Assembly (NCBI RefSeq): GCF_000226095.1
Contig: NC_016474.1
Span: 2,852,001 to 2,916,000 of the forward strand
Origin: Thermothelomyces thermophilus ATCC 42464
Lineage: Eukaryota; Ascomycota; Sordariomycetes; Sordariales; Chaetomiaceae
DNA length: 64,000 nucleotides
Direction of reading: 5' to 3'
The first letter of the stretch is position 1, and each line of letters opens with the position of its first letter. A program made the position numbers and the translations under genes. This document shows positions 47,701 through 59,697 of the stretch, piece by piece. The notes under the pieces were generated by a model, which saw only the letters and a list, made by a program, of their open reading frames with translations, was not told the origin of the DNA and searched no databases.

Positions 47701-49053
47701 GCTTTGCCGGGGGTTGGGCAATGGCGGGTGCGTCGGGCTTGTGCGCAGCACTCGTGTCGGCCGGGGCTTCTTCGGTTGCGCTGGTGGCCTGTGGTTGGGC
47801 CGAAACACTTCCGGAGGGCTTCGCGCCAGCAACGGCCTCGACTGGCTGGGAAATGAATTCAGCTCGTTCTTGACTCGGAGACTCGGGAGCTTCTTCGCCG
47901 TGGCCCTGGGATTGAGAGCGAGCCTTCCTGGTGCCTTTGGACATGGACTTGATGCCAGCCGGGACCGTCGAGACACGGGGAGCGGAGCCACTAGCAGATG
48001 ATCGCGGGCGACCGGCAGGATCCGCCGAGGGTCTTGGACCAATCTTAACTCGTGGCTTGGAATAGGGGTAAGAGGTCGCCGGATAGAGGTCAGTCCGCGA
48101 CGACTGCGATGACATGCGCCGCGAAGACTCGTCTACGGATATGGCGGGCGAGGATGGACGCTGGGCACCCGTGAAATTTGGCGGTTCGAGTTCATTAGCG
48201 AAGCGGGAAGCATCCGGGAGATTGGCCAGGTCTGCATCGAGCTTAACAGGGGCTTCCGAGTGCGCTGCGGACGACTTCGGGCGTGCCTCTTCTTTGGCGA
48301 CGGACTGGCGCTTTCTCTCTCTCTCCTCTTCCTCCTCCTCTTCTGCGATTTCCATCAAGCGTCTTCGACGCAGCGAGCTCGTCGAGGAGGATGTCGACCC
48401 GGACGCAGCATGAAGCGAGCAGGCTGCCGAGAGCTTGGTGTCCTTGAGCTCCTTCGCCTCTGAGATCTCAAAGGTAGTATCGTGAGGGGAGAATCGGTCG
48501 CAGACGGCCTCGAAGTGAACAGTCACCCGCGCTATGGAGGGCTTGAATAAGCTTCCGTAATGCGGAGAAGAAGAGAAGAGAGAGGGGGGTGACGGTCGAT
48601 TCAAGCACGGGAGAGGAAACAACTTACCTTGGATCAACCTGGAGCAGTCCACGGGCAGGTATTTGATGATGACACTGCGACGCCTGTACCTCAGGAAACC
48701 GTAGAGCGGCGACTTGTCCTCGTACTGGGCAATATTGTTGCGGATTTCGACGATGCCGCCATTGCCCCGACCCAGCAGCTCGACCTCATCACGACTGGCA
48801 TATTTCAACAAGAGCCTATTTCGACTCACATGTCAGCGCCTTGTATCTCAGTGAAAGACTGGCTACACAGATACGACAATGGGCGCATAGCTGAAGAGCA
48901 TCCCGCTGGTCGGGGTGCTGATGTACGTTGCACAACGGGGCCAAAAATAAAGTAGCGATAAGGAGGGATGAGGACATACCATCCTCCGGGTTCGGCGACC
49001 GCGGCCTCGTACGCCTCCGTGACTCGTGTATCGTCCAACCCATTCAGCGACAT
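44747..49053 (-). CDS. Large ADF-H (coactosin-type) and PH-like domain protein
   Basis: Exons, minus strand: 49053-48980, 48815-48628 and 48531-44747, with introns of 164 and 96 bp; total 1348 residues. The two junctions rebuild an ADF-homology domain (about 1-135): GGW-LLLKYASRDEVELLG, YGFLRYRRR, LIQ-ARVTVHFEAV. Such domains bind actin. A very long Ser/Pro/Ala-rich, disordered middle follows, with an E/R-rich coiled stretch after the ADF-H domain and a short Gln run near 823. A compact C-terminal domain (about 1225-1335: FMGDVNVQFPDNLLWKRR, then PPV-x-x-x-DRHGAMVKRYHMSDF) looks PH-like. It probably links cortical actin with membrane or signalling partners (inference). The last bases before the stop contain GTGAGA, so a further 3' intron cannot be excluded. 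The frame start at 48829 lies in intron 1 and is not the true start. Confidence 0.85.
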
Positions 49054-51240
49054 CTCGAGCTCGCGCCTCGGTTGGCCGTCGGTTCTGTCTCGTCTCGGGA
49101 GCTACCGGCGACCGCAGTGCAAAAGTGGGCGTTTTGTGAGGGCGGAGGACGATGGTTGAAAACGGCACCGAATCAGGGGCAATCGGAACTCGCTGGACTT
49201 GCTGCTCAGCCGAGCCTGCATGGAGCGATTGTCGAACCGTCCAAAGGCGTCAAAGCTGCGCGGCTGAGGCGCGCAAGGAACATGGAACGGATGCGCAGAA
49301 TGGTTGCAGCAGATGGCGGGTCGCAGGAGGTTCCGCCGGGGAAATATTTGGGGAACTCTCCTCCTTCGAGAGCGAGCGAGTGCCGACCTTCCAGGGCTTG
49401 ACAGAACTGCGTTCTGTCTATCTCGAATGCGAGCGAGACACGAGCCACAGCAATTCAGACGTAGCACTGGTCGAAAAAGGAAAGCAAGAAAAAAAAAGGG
49501 AAAGGAAAGATAAGACTCGAGATAGTGTGTGAACGATGAGCCCCCTCCCCCCAGCAAACAAGAGAACAGCAAAGGGAAAAAGAGTGTGGGCTGGGGTGGC
49601 TTCGAGTCGAGTACACCAGGACGAGGTTAGTTACAGCGCAGCAGAGCCGTCACAATCCTCTTGATGCACCGGCTCGCAAAACCAAGAGACCGGGTGTTGG
49701 AAAGGGGGTTGGCGGGAAAAAGTTGGGGGAATGAGGGGATCCTCGAAAGGAGGTGAAATGCAACCCGCGAATTGGCGGTCGTGCTGCTCCTGTGCTCGGC
49801 GCGATATTTTGGAGGAACCGAGCGGGAACACAGGGGTCGAGGTGCCAGGCGTGCAAGACGCACCCAATGCTGTTGCTTGAGTGGGGCTCATAGTCAGGAA
49901 CAGGGTCAGGGGATCATCGCGTCATGCGCTTTCTAGAAGAATTGCATGCGCAGAAAGAAGACCAACGTTGGTGTATGCGTTTCCTGCCAAGCTTTGCAAA
50001 TCTTCATCCGCGTTGCAAAGATACCAATTCACTAATTAGATACTAACTCTGGGATTTGTATGGTGTCAAAGGTGCGGGAAGAGGTGATTCTTTCCCGCGC
50101 CGTGCTGCAGCATGTGCCCGTGTCCTATAGTTATGTACTGTACGGGCTACACTTGCCTCATCCCGAAACTCTCCCCCACAGTGGAGCATGCCAATTCCCC
50201 TTGTCTCTGGTCTTAACCATATTCGGAGACTCCATGCCTGTAAGCTTCGTTTCAGGCTTCAAATCTGTGAGCCCGATTTCTGGGAGGCCGGCACCTCCAG
50301 CCTGGGCCCCACCCGACAATGAGGGTTGATGATGCCCAGTATAATCGGGGTGAAGACGAACCGAGATGTTTTGTTTTCTAAGGCCGGCGAGAAAAGTCTA
50401 ACGGGGTTCGAAGTAATTTCGAGTTCGCTGGTGAATAGCTAGCTTCCAACGATTCACCTTTTCGAGTATTTTCTGGAGCCAACAAAAACGGAGCCGGACA
50501 CTTGCCCCGAAATCAGATTATGTGCCAAACCACTGTAGGCGATTGATTGAGGGGTGGAGGGAAACGACATCGCCACGGGCGCTTTGACACCATGGGACAA
50601 CCGTGCATACTCTATTCAGCTTGCCGCGGCGGATCTGCTCCAGATCAGATCGACTCTCCATATCCCCCTTCCCGATATTCAACCTATCATGGCTCGAGAG
50701 AAAGAACAGACTGAAGAGAACAGTTTTGTAGTACATACAGAAACACTCTGTCATATCAGCGCAAGGGGGAGCATCTGAGTGTAAACATGAACACGGTGTC
50801 TCTGTGTTTCCGCTTGGCCATCGAGGCCAATTCGTAGCTTAAATTCTTAGATACGGACTGAGGAGCCCACGACCAGAGCCTCCCACACAGAACAGTAAGT
50901 TCTCTCTGCTGCATAGTTCGGAACATGACCATGAGAGTGCCACGAATCTACACCTAGCCGACAAACCAACAAAGCGAGTCAAGAGTACGGGGAACGAAAA
51001 AGGGAGGTGGGGGTGCGGGCTGATCCCAACGTTTACGTGCTCCTGCTTCGCCAAATAACTCTTCCATGAAGCTGCCCCTCGTCACACGAAGACGATCATG
51101 TCTGTTGTTTTTGTCCATTCCACATCACATAAAATATGACGAACTGCGAATTGCCGTTAACTTCCGACAACACACACTCAAGTCCGCGACCGGGTCGCCT
51201 TGAAAACCCTTCCTACACGTGCGAGGACACTCAACCTCTC
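49054..51240. other. Promoter of the ADF-H gene and 3' region of PTC1
   Basis: About 2.2 kb with no recognisable protein; the short frames at 48928-49572 and 50518-51054 show no motif. An A/G-rich tract lies at 49480-49512. Both flanking genes are on the minus strand. Confidence 0.5.
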
Positions 51241-53171
51241 CTAGGTAGTTCCCACCGGTGTGTCCTTACTTGTGTCGGCCGATGAATCCACATCCATCTT
51301 ATCCCCAGCGGGAATTGTAGCATCAGGCGACTCTTCGATCGAGGCCGGTTCCTCCTCCACAGGGCCCTGAATCACGGTCGGGACGAACCCAGCGTTTCCA
51401 TCCTCGGCCGTCGAGGGATCGTGGCCTTTGCCACTGTTGCTCGCGGAGACACCGACCGAGGGGCTGCCATCCTCGGCGACCTTGGCTTGGGCGTTTTTGA
51501 GGATCTTCTCGACCTCGCTGACTTTACCCGAGGCGGTGCTAGGATCGCCCTCGACACCGATCGCCTTCTCCTTGTTGTTCTGGTTCTCGAGGAGGGCCTG
51601 CTTGTCCAGGCGGATGATCATGCAAGACAGGTTGTCGGTACTAAAGCGGGAAAGCGCATGGTCGACTAGGAGCTTGGCTGCGGCCACCGGGTCTTGTATG
51701 TCGCGCACAAGGTCGACCGCGTCTTGGTCAGAGCAAACATCCCAAAGCTATCACCCCAGGTCAGCACATCCACTGGCATCCATAACACCCGTTACGGGGT
51801 CCAACTTACGCCGTCGCAAGCTATGATGATAAACTCGTCCAATTCTGGCTGAATGACCGTTTCCGTGGTATAGGGATGCCCGGTGACGAGGTCCTTGATG
51901 TACGTGTCGCCGAGGGCTCGGGTGACGGCAAGGACACCGTTGACGCGGTTGTTCAATATGAGCCCCCCGGCGTTCGTGATGCGCTTCCCCTCGTTCTCGT
52001 CGCTACCCTTGTGGTCGTACGACAGACGTAATGCTTTCCCCTGGCGGCAGAGAATGATCCGGGCATCTCCAACGTTAGCGGTGTACAGCACACGCTGCCT
52101 GACAGCGCTGCTCTTCAACTTTGCGTGGGTAGCATCCGAGGCCGCCAGCGACGACGGATTCTCGGATTTGGCAGCCTCCTCCGCGGCTTTGGCCAGAGCA
52201 GGAGCGATCGACTGGGATCCGGTAGCGGAAAGGCTGCTCGGAACCCGGTCCTCCCAGCGAAGAACTGCAATGGCGGCGGTGCAGCCGCTGTTCTTGAGGG
52301 GCAACTGGCCCAGCTGTGCATCGACGGCCGTGAAGGTCTGGTCGAGGAGCTCCGGTATGGGAGCGTTCGGGTGTTTCCTGATGATGTCCTCCAATATTAT
52401 GTGGAGCTTCTTCCCGCACCAATCTGCGGCAAACGTTCCTGCATGCCCGTCAAAAATGGCGAAGTATCCATTGTCGGTTTCGATCATATCCTGGTCCGAG
52501 CTGTCCCCGCCCTGTCCTTCGCCCGCAACCCCGGCGGTACCAGCCTGAGCCTGCGCCTGAGCCTGACCGCCCGCGCCCGTCCCGACGGCCGGCGCTGGGG
52601 TGTGGAGGAAGTTGTACAGGAAGGCATGGGTGTCCTCCATCGTGCGCCTGCACTTTTTGTTTCTGTCTTCCCACACGCCCACTCGGAAGGTGGATCGGGG
52701 ACCAGGGAGCGACTCGCCCGCGGCATTGTTGTGCTGGCCTTGGGGCACGGCAAGAGCCTGGTCCTGCTTGCCGAGCTTCTGCAAAGGAGTCTGGTCAGAC
52801 GACTTTGAGTCAGCAGCCTGGTCGCTGTTGGCACGACTTCCGACTTGGGTAAAGAGGGTGTGTTTGGCATGGGCTATCAGGCTGCTGGCCTTGCCGCTCA
52901 CCCCGCTGCTCCGTCGCTTTTTCTGCTCCGCCGAGCTGCCCGCATTCGCAGCACTGCCACTGCCGCTCCGCTTCTCGCCGCTGGCGGCTTGGTCTGATGT
53001 CTTGACCGGTGACGGTGAGGTGCGGTCGGAGCCGCCGGTCTCTCCTCGATCGGGGGAGGGCGGATTGCTGGAGGCTCTCTCCTTCCGGGCGCCGGAGGTC
53101 GGATCGGAAACAGAATCGGCCTCGGTCTTTTCGGATTTTGAGCCTCCGGAGTTGGAGCCGGAACAGAACAT
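51241..53171 (-). CDS. PTC1: Protein phosphatase 2C, Ptc1 type
   Basis: Exons, minus strand: 53171-51810 and 51747-51241; a 62-bp intron (GTAAGT..TAG, branch CTGAC) joins ACDG to LWDVCSDQD. The product is 622 residues. PP2C enzymes are metal-dependent Ser/Thr phosphatases; Ptc1 turns off stress MAP kinase pathways. The catalytic domain begins after a roughly 150-residue Ser-rich N-terminal extension: RTMED (176-180), DGHAG (241-245, metal ligand), [40 protein letters not shown] and TDNLS. A Gly/Ala/Gln-rich insert sits between RTMED and DGHAG. About 130 C-terminal residues are acidic and low in complexity. Yeast Ptc1 (281 residues) lacks both extensions. The block around [20 protein letters not shown] is closer to Ptc1 than to Ptc2/3. 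Confidence 0.94.
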
Positions 53172-54937
53172 CCTATTCAGCAGACCTCCGTGAGAGGAGA
53201 TACTGCGCCGCTTGCCGCCTGCCAGGTTGATAGGTGAAGGAGGTGGTACAAGATAGAGAACCTGAGGGCAGAAAACTGGGCACTGTGCCGGCGGCGGCAG
53301 AAATTGTTGGCCGTGTGGTGTCGGAACGGAGCGTTGGAATCGATCTCTCGGGCAGTGCGGCCTGGCTCAACGAGACGCTCAGCCGCACACGATGGCTCGG
53401 GACGCGATCGACAATAGAGAGGAGGCACGCTCCGCCTGCTGTTCCCCCGAGCAAGTTGCAAGTAGAGTTGCGGTCGCGTCAGGTTATCTTCTCGCCCGGT
53501 GTGTGTTTGTTCTGGAGTCCTCGGGCTTCCAGAGAGACAGGAGGCTCTGCCTCGCGTTGTTGGTCGGCAGATTGGGCGCCTAAGTTTAGATGAGGGGTCT
53601 TGTGATGCGCGCGGATGATGTAATGCACGAGCTGCAGAACCCCAGCGTAATAGCACGCACAAGCTTGCTTATTATTTGCGAGATGGGCGCGGTTGATGGT
53701 TGGTAGAGAAAAGCGAAATTGACCATAAACGGAATACCTAAAAAAGATGCACGAAGGGAGCTGCCACATCGGCTCCGTCGAGCCAGCAGTTGTTGCGAGG
53801 TTGGTCCAAACCAGGAAGCAGGAAGGCCAGACAGTGGCCGAGACTGGGCTGGCCTCCTAAGGGTGGGCGGTGCCCAGGTGCGCTGACGAGACCCCAAGGG
53901 CTGGCTGATTCCAGGGCGGGCGGGTAGCGGGTGGGTGGGGTAGGCTAACTACCTTACAAGTAGGGCCCGACACAAGAGTGCAGTGTACTACGGAGTAGTA
54001 GGGTAAGTACCCCCCGGGTTAGGTAGTAACTCACTAACTTACGCAAGGGAATCAGGGTATCCGGTGCCTTGCCGCACAACGTCAGCATCTCTATTGCCTG
54101 TCACTGCTGTGAGCGAGGTGGGGCAAAAGGGTCCTTTTTGAAGGCAGGGTCGTTAAGCCCCGGTTCTGGAACCACGACAATGACATCAGTGTTGGAGAAT
54201 GAATGGCACAGATTGCGAATAAACTCGTGACAGGCGTTAGGTTGTTGCTCGAGCCTTGTACAGTACATATGTACAATACAGTGGTTCAGTATCGGATTTC
54301 TCTGTGGTGCCAACTGGAAGACAATTCACAGCCTCTGCCCGGTTTCGCGTTGCACGTGCTAGAATGCAATCTTTGCTTCTGACTGGTTACCGTAGGAAAC
54401 GCCTTGGGCATTCCAAATCTTGGCGGCGCTTCCTGTGTTCAGAACCAGCAACGTGAAGATATCTAGGGTACGGAACCGTTCTCGTCAGATACTAGGTCAA
54501 AATAACACCGGCCGCTGTCGGTCAAACAACTGTTGTCCGAACCAGGCCGGCAACGGGCCGAGCTCTTCTCGCATGTACCTCAGTTACTAAAGGGTGCAGG
54601 CAGACTGTGCCAATACCAGAAACCGTACTGAAACAGAACAGACTCTATTGCGCCCAAACTCCCCACATCTCTCCCAAGGCCATTCAAAGCAAGTATGATC
54701 GTGGTTGATCTTTCGATGCCCTGGTGTGAAGAGGCAACGTTGCGGTGAACCAAGCTGTCAGGGGCCATTGACACGACCCAGCTTATCCATGGCTTATGGA
54801 GGAGTCCGACGATTGGCCGGTAATGCCTGAGTTGGCTTGACGGCCTAGTGTAGCCCCAAGGCCAGCTTGGAACCTACCATGAGATATTATAGTGCCGTTA
54901 CGGTATCATGCATCGTTTCAAGGTCCCATTACCGCAC
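53172..54937. other. PTC1 promoter and VPS2 3' region
   Basis: About 1.8 kb with no recognisable protein; frames at 53177-53897 and 54091-54774 are without motifs. An imperfect palindrome TACTACGGAGTAGTA sits at about 53986-54000, followed by GTAGTAACTCACTAACTTAC. Confidence 0.45.
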
Positions 54938-55889
54938 TCATCGTCTCAGGCTATCAAGCCGTGCTTGAAGGTCGTCGTCGCCAGGATCGGTCCCGCCACC
55001 GCCGCCGCCAACTGCTTGGGCAATCTTGGTCTCTGCCACCGTGTTTGCTTGCAGTCCTGATGGCGTCTCACCGAGCTAAATACCGATAAGTAAATGACCA
55101 GTCGTGAAGCGAGGCTCAAGACTGCGGGCAGGCTTACCGCTTGGCTTAGGTCTACGCCAATCCCCTCCAAAACCTGCTCAACCACCTCATCACCTTCTTC
55201 CTCCAAGCCAACGTCCATCGCGTCGTCGATCGCGTCGTCCATCATCTCCTGTCGCTGTTCCATGATGTCGTTTTCGCGCTCAAACTCCATGGCAATGCGT
55301 TGCAGAGACGGAAGGTTCATGGTGCGGTTCATGCTGCCAAGGGCCATGGTCGCCCCTTTCATTGCTTGCATCATCTGCTCATTTGTGCGGTATGTCTACA
55401 TGCGAAGCTGTCGTCAGCAACGAAAAATGGAAGCCCGGTGATGGTTGGCTCCAGGGGGGTTGATGTTCGGCGAAAAGTGGAAACTAACCTGAAGGCGAAG
55501 GGAGACCTTCTGCAACTGGCTTCTCATCCCGTAGAACTTCTCGATGTACCTAATCAACAACGTCAGTATACCGCCAAACAATCATCCCCGAGAATGCGAC
55601 TGTACCTCCTAGTGCGAACCAGGTCCTTGGCCTGGACCTTGCACGCACCCATCTGACCCTTTTGCGCACTCTGACGGATCTGAGAAATGAGCGTCTTCTC
55701 CTGTTTTTCAAGCTTCACTCGTTGCTGGTCTAACTCTCGGATCGCCTTGTCGAGTAAGCGCTGGTTTCTGCGCAAACGCTCTGCCGGCGTAATGCGCTTG
55801 CCGAAGGCCCATTCCAGAATCTATGTGATAGCGCGGTCAGCTTGGACTTCAGCAGCGTGCTGGTTATGGAACGAGGAACTGACATTCAT
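54938..55889 (-). CDS. VPS2: ESCRT-III subunit Vps2 (CHMP2 orthologue)
   Basis: Five exons, minus strand: 55889-55884, 55820-55606, 55549-55489, 55395-55138 and 55075-54938; introns of 63, 56, 93 and 62 bp, all GT..AG, several with CTGAC branch sites. The product is 225 residues (human CHMP2A 222). Vps2 caps Snf7 filaments at endosomes and recruits the ATPase Vps4. Exon 1 encodes only Met-Asn; exon 2 continues ILEWAFGKRITPAERLRRNQ, the conserved basic Vps2 start. Then come the charged helical core (KGQMGACKVQAKDLVRTRRYIEK at the exon 2/3 joint), NEQMMQAMKGA, the acidic part EEEGDEVVEQVL, and a C-terminal MIM1 helix, DDLQARLDSLRR, that binds Vps4. All residues expected are present. The gene is divergent from FZO1. 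Confidence 0.95.
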
Positions 55890-56381
55890 GATGACAACGA
55901 ACAGGTTTGCTGGTTTCAAAGAAAGGGAGGGTTTCGGGAGTTTGGGCTACAAAAAGCGCAGGTTGATCTGAAGAAAGTCGATAGTCTGCCTGGCCAAGAG
56001 CGCCGCTTCGTCAGTTACCAAGGCAGCACGTCCAACGGTTGGCTCAACAATCCGTACGGATTACAACAAGCCAGCGTGCCAAGCACGAATAAGGCTCCTT
56101 CTTAAATGCATATCCTGTACGGATTACGGATCCGTACATTCTCATGCATCAAGCGTGCAACGGCGCATGAGATCACATGTGGGTCTTCGGGAACGCATCC
56201 CTGCTTAGTGCAAGTGGCGCCCTTTTTTGGTTCGCTGAATCCCAAAAGTTCATCCGAAACCATGGGAAAAGAAAGAATGAGAAAATCGTACCACCGTGCC
56301 ATTTCGGGACCACGAGTATGAGCCGTGCCTAGAAGATTTCATCGACTTTGCTCGACCGTCCCCGAAGGCGCATTCTTCGCA
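55890..56381. promoter_or_regulatory. Shared divergent promoter of VPS2 and FZO1
   Basis: 492 bp between the two start codons. It holds two inverted repeats built on CCGTACGG: AATCCGTACGGATT at 56049-56062, and TGTACGGAT at 56116 paired with ATCCGTACA ending at 56138. No TATA box is evident. Confidence 0.5.
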
Positions 56382-59236
56382 ATGAGCCAAGAGTATTTTT
56401 CGCCCAAGGGCAAGTCGGTCTCGCGGCACGACGGCGACGACGACCATGGAGACTCGCAGAATGCGGCGAGTACGAGCCGCCCGGCCGCCCCGGGGCCGTC
56501 AACCGCTCCAGGTTTTATGACTGTTGGCACTGGCACAACCTCGCAGTACGCCGCCCACCTCCAAGCCATGCTTGAGCAGGACTCAGGCTACGGCGGCAGC
56601 ATTACCAGTGACGAAGTAAGCTCGATCAGGTCCGGACCGAGCGCTTCCGCGGCTTGGGATTCCGCTGTTCAGGCCGACCGACCAATTCGCCCTCATGCTT
56701 CTTCCTCGAACCACGGAGCTCCCGACCACCGCACCCAGGCCGGAGCTGTCCACCAGCTCTGGTACAACCAGCATAGGGCAACGCTTGGCCGCGCGATCAC
56801 GGCTGTCGTGGAGCTCTTGAGGGAGCTGCAGGAGAAGAACGCCGTCTGGCCTGCCCACTACCCGTCGGTCCAGCGCGTTGCACTCGATACGCCTTCGAAC
56901 CCGGCCTCGAGGCCTGGCATTCACCAGACCTACTCGACCGCCGGTGATCTCGCCACAGCACCATCCTTCTCTCAGCCGGCCCCGATGCTACGTCGAGCCA
57001 TGACCTCTCTTGAAGACGCCGAGGCGGAATCTAGCAGGAGTGCACAGAACCGAGCGCCTTCCGCCGAGCCGAGACTTGTCACCCCCCAGATTGCCCAAGA
57101 GTTTTCGGTGCTGAAGCTGGATCTGAAGCTCGGCGCACTACACCAGGCCGAACTAGTGCATTCGTTGGAGAAGAACTCGATCGCTTCGCTGCTGGACGGG
57201 AAGATACAATCGAGCATCAGGCACCTACAGTCTCTCCGGGAGCGCATTGAGGACACATCAAGCAAGGTCTTGGTGACGGGCGACCTCAACGCAGGAAAGT
57301 CGACTTTCTGCAACGCGCTGCTCCGGCGCAAGATTCTCCCCGAGGACCAACAGCCCTGCACGAGCATATTCTGCGAAGTGCTCGATGCGAGAGAGAACTG
57401 CGGCATTGAAGAGGTTCATGCCGTTCACAAGGACGCCGTCTACGACAGGCACGACGAGACAACCTACGACGTCTACTCGCTGCGGGATCTGGAAAAGATA
57501 GTGGTGGATAACACTCTATACATGCAATGCAAGGTGTACGTCAAGGATGTCCGGACCATCGACGAGTCGCTCCTCAACAACGGCGTCGTGGACATTGCGC
57601 TCATCGATGCACCTGGCCTCAACATGGACACCACCAAAACCACGGCCATCTTTGCACGACAAGAGGAGATCGACGTCGTCGTCTTTGTCGTGTCCGCCAG
57701 CAACCATTTCACCCAGACCGCGACCGAATTCATCCGAGCTGCCGCCGCCGAAAAGGCCTATCTCTTCATTGTCGTCAACGGCTATGATACCATCCGGGAC
57801 AAGGAGCGATGTCAGAAATTGATCCTTAACCAGATCAGAGCCCTGAGCCCGGATACGTACAAAGAAGCCGCCGAACTGGTCCACTTCGTATCGAGCGCGG
57901 CTATCCCAATGGCACCCGCTCCTCCCGGTGGCCCAGGAGGAGGCGGCTCCGGCAGTGCTGGTGGTGGTGGATTTGACGATCCAGGGGACGACGACGACCC
58001 GAAGGGCAAGGGCAAAAACAAGGAGATGGAGCGAGACTTTTCTGCTCTGGAGCAATCCTTGCGCCGGTTCGTCCTGGAAAAGCGCGCCCGTTCCAAGTTG
58101 GCCCCAGCAAAGACGTACCTGATGAACATTCTAAACGACGTGAACGTGCTGGCTACGGTCAACACGGAGGTTGCGCAGTCCGAGTTCGACAGGGTCAACA
58201 AGGAGTTGCAGGAGCTCGAGCCCCAGCTCGAGGCGAGCAAGCGAGCAAGGGCCGAGGTCAGCGAGAAGATTGACCAAACGATCGAGCAAACCTGCAAGGA
58301 CGTCTACGATTACTCCCGCTCAACCATCAGCTCGGCCATCGCTCACGCCGGCGACGGGAACCTTGGCATCCCCTACCCCGGTGTGTTCGGTGCATTCCAA
58401 TATGCCGACGACCTGAAGGAGGCCATGCTTTCTCAGATTGCCGCTTCGGTCGTGCAATGTGAGGAACACGCCCGCACCAAGACCGTCTCCGGTGTCAACA
58501 TGATCAAGCAACTCGGCATTCTCCACCTTGGGAACGAGTATGAGAACCTGAACTTCAAATCAGACGTCATGTTCCAGCACAGGAAGCATGCCCTAGCTCG
58601 CCAGGTCGACATCGCCACCGAATTCTGGGACTTTGTCGACTGGTCGACGCTGCTTCAGAGGGAGGAGAAGGCTGGCATGGCTCTGACTGTCGCCGGCGTT
58701 GTCGGTACCGGTGTGATCAGCGGGTATAGCCAGATGAACATTGCACTTCGCGTTGCTCAGCTGCTAGGAAGCGACAACCTGCGCCGGCTGATTGTTCCCG
58801 GCGCGATTGCAGCAGGTGAGCTCGTCCCACTTCCAGCCGCACTCTTGTGTCATGACCGACTAGTTAACTGACTGTCACAGCCGCGGCGATGGTGTTCTAC
58901 GTCCTCAGCCAGATCCCGCACTCGCTCCCGCACCGTCTCAACGCCAAGATCTCCGCCCAGCTCGCGGCGATGGACTATGTCCACGCCAACAGCAACCGGA
59001 TCTCGGGCACCGTGCGCAAGGTGCTGCTCATCCCCGCCAACTCGTTGCGGGTAGGCCTCCAGCGCTCTGTCGAACAGCTCGATCATCGGCGTGAAGAGAC
59101 GGCCAAGGTGCGCAAAGAGAGCAGCGACGCCCTCAGGTATTTTGGCAACCTCGTTCAGCGAAGCGCCCACCAACGCCGCCAGATCGAAGCGTTGGACCTC
59201 GATGCGCATCTCCCCGGAGCGCAGGGTGTTTTCTAG
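56382..59236 (+). CDS. FZO1: Mitofusin Fzo1, mitochondrial outer membrane fusion GTPase
   Basis: Exons 56382-58815 and 58881-59236; a 65-bp intron (GTGAGC..CAG) splits an Ala codon in the membrane region. The product is 929 residues. Fzo1 tethers and fuses mitochondrial outer membranes. A disordered Ser/Ala-rich N-terminal part (1-220) is followed by a dynamin-type GTPase domain: P-loop GDLNAGKST (about 300), DAPG (409-412) and NGYD (466). A Gly-rich then acidic/Lys insert (about 511-553) lies inside or just after the GTPase region. Helical region (ELEPQLEASKRARAEV) and two membrane spans (about 766-781 and 803-822, the second rebuilt by the splice: VPGAIAAAAMVFYVL) follow, then the C-terminal heptad region. 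The ATG at 56382 (MSQEYFSPKG) is chosen; the frame reaches back to 56325 only through a GTG. Confidence 0.96.
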
Positions 59237-59697
59237 GCCAGTTCTTGTCTACATTACTGCTGCTTCAGGTCTGGCGTTTCGGGGAGTCTTTGGGTTGGTG
59301 GGAGGGTTCCCGATAAAAGGAGGCAACAAGCCAAAAGGCATGGTGTGGTTAGATGCACGGCAGGTTCGAGGAAGTAATGGCTGCTTTGATGATTCCCCCA
59401 ATCCAGCTTGGACAGTACACGAGTCGCAGGACTCCACTCGCTGTTTTCCTTTTACATTGGTATGTTAGCAGGCTGCTTTGTAGTCGAGCGAGTATATATA
59501 TATATATGTATACAGCAACTAGATTGTGAAGCTGCACGCTGCCATGAACGACAGCCGGCGCCATTACAGTTGCGGGGCGGGGAATAGGGATCTTTGGATC
59601 AATCTTCTCGTCAGATACGTCTGTTTTTTTTTTCTAACTCCTTACAGCCAGAATCGCACCTCATCCCCGCATGGTTCCTCAGACTTTAAGGGGCCTT
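59237..59697. other. Convergent 3' regions of FZO1 and the deaminase gene
   Basis: 461 bp between two stops. A short TATATATATATATGTATAC tract is at about 59493-59512 and a T run at 59624-59632. No coding signal. Confidence 0.6.

Noticed and set aside
48816-48829. Start of the ADF-H gene at the ATG 48829
   Set aside because: This lies in intron 1; the spliced exon 49053-48980 supplies the conserved start and a complete ADF-H domain.
56325-56381. Upstream extension of the FZO1 frame
   Set aside because: It begins with GTG, not used as a nuclear start in fungi; the first ATG in frame is 56382.
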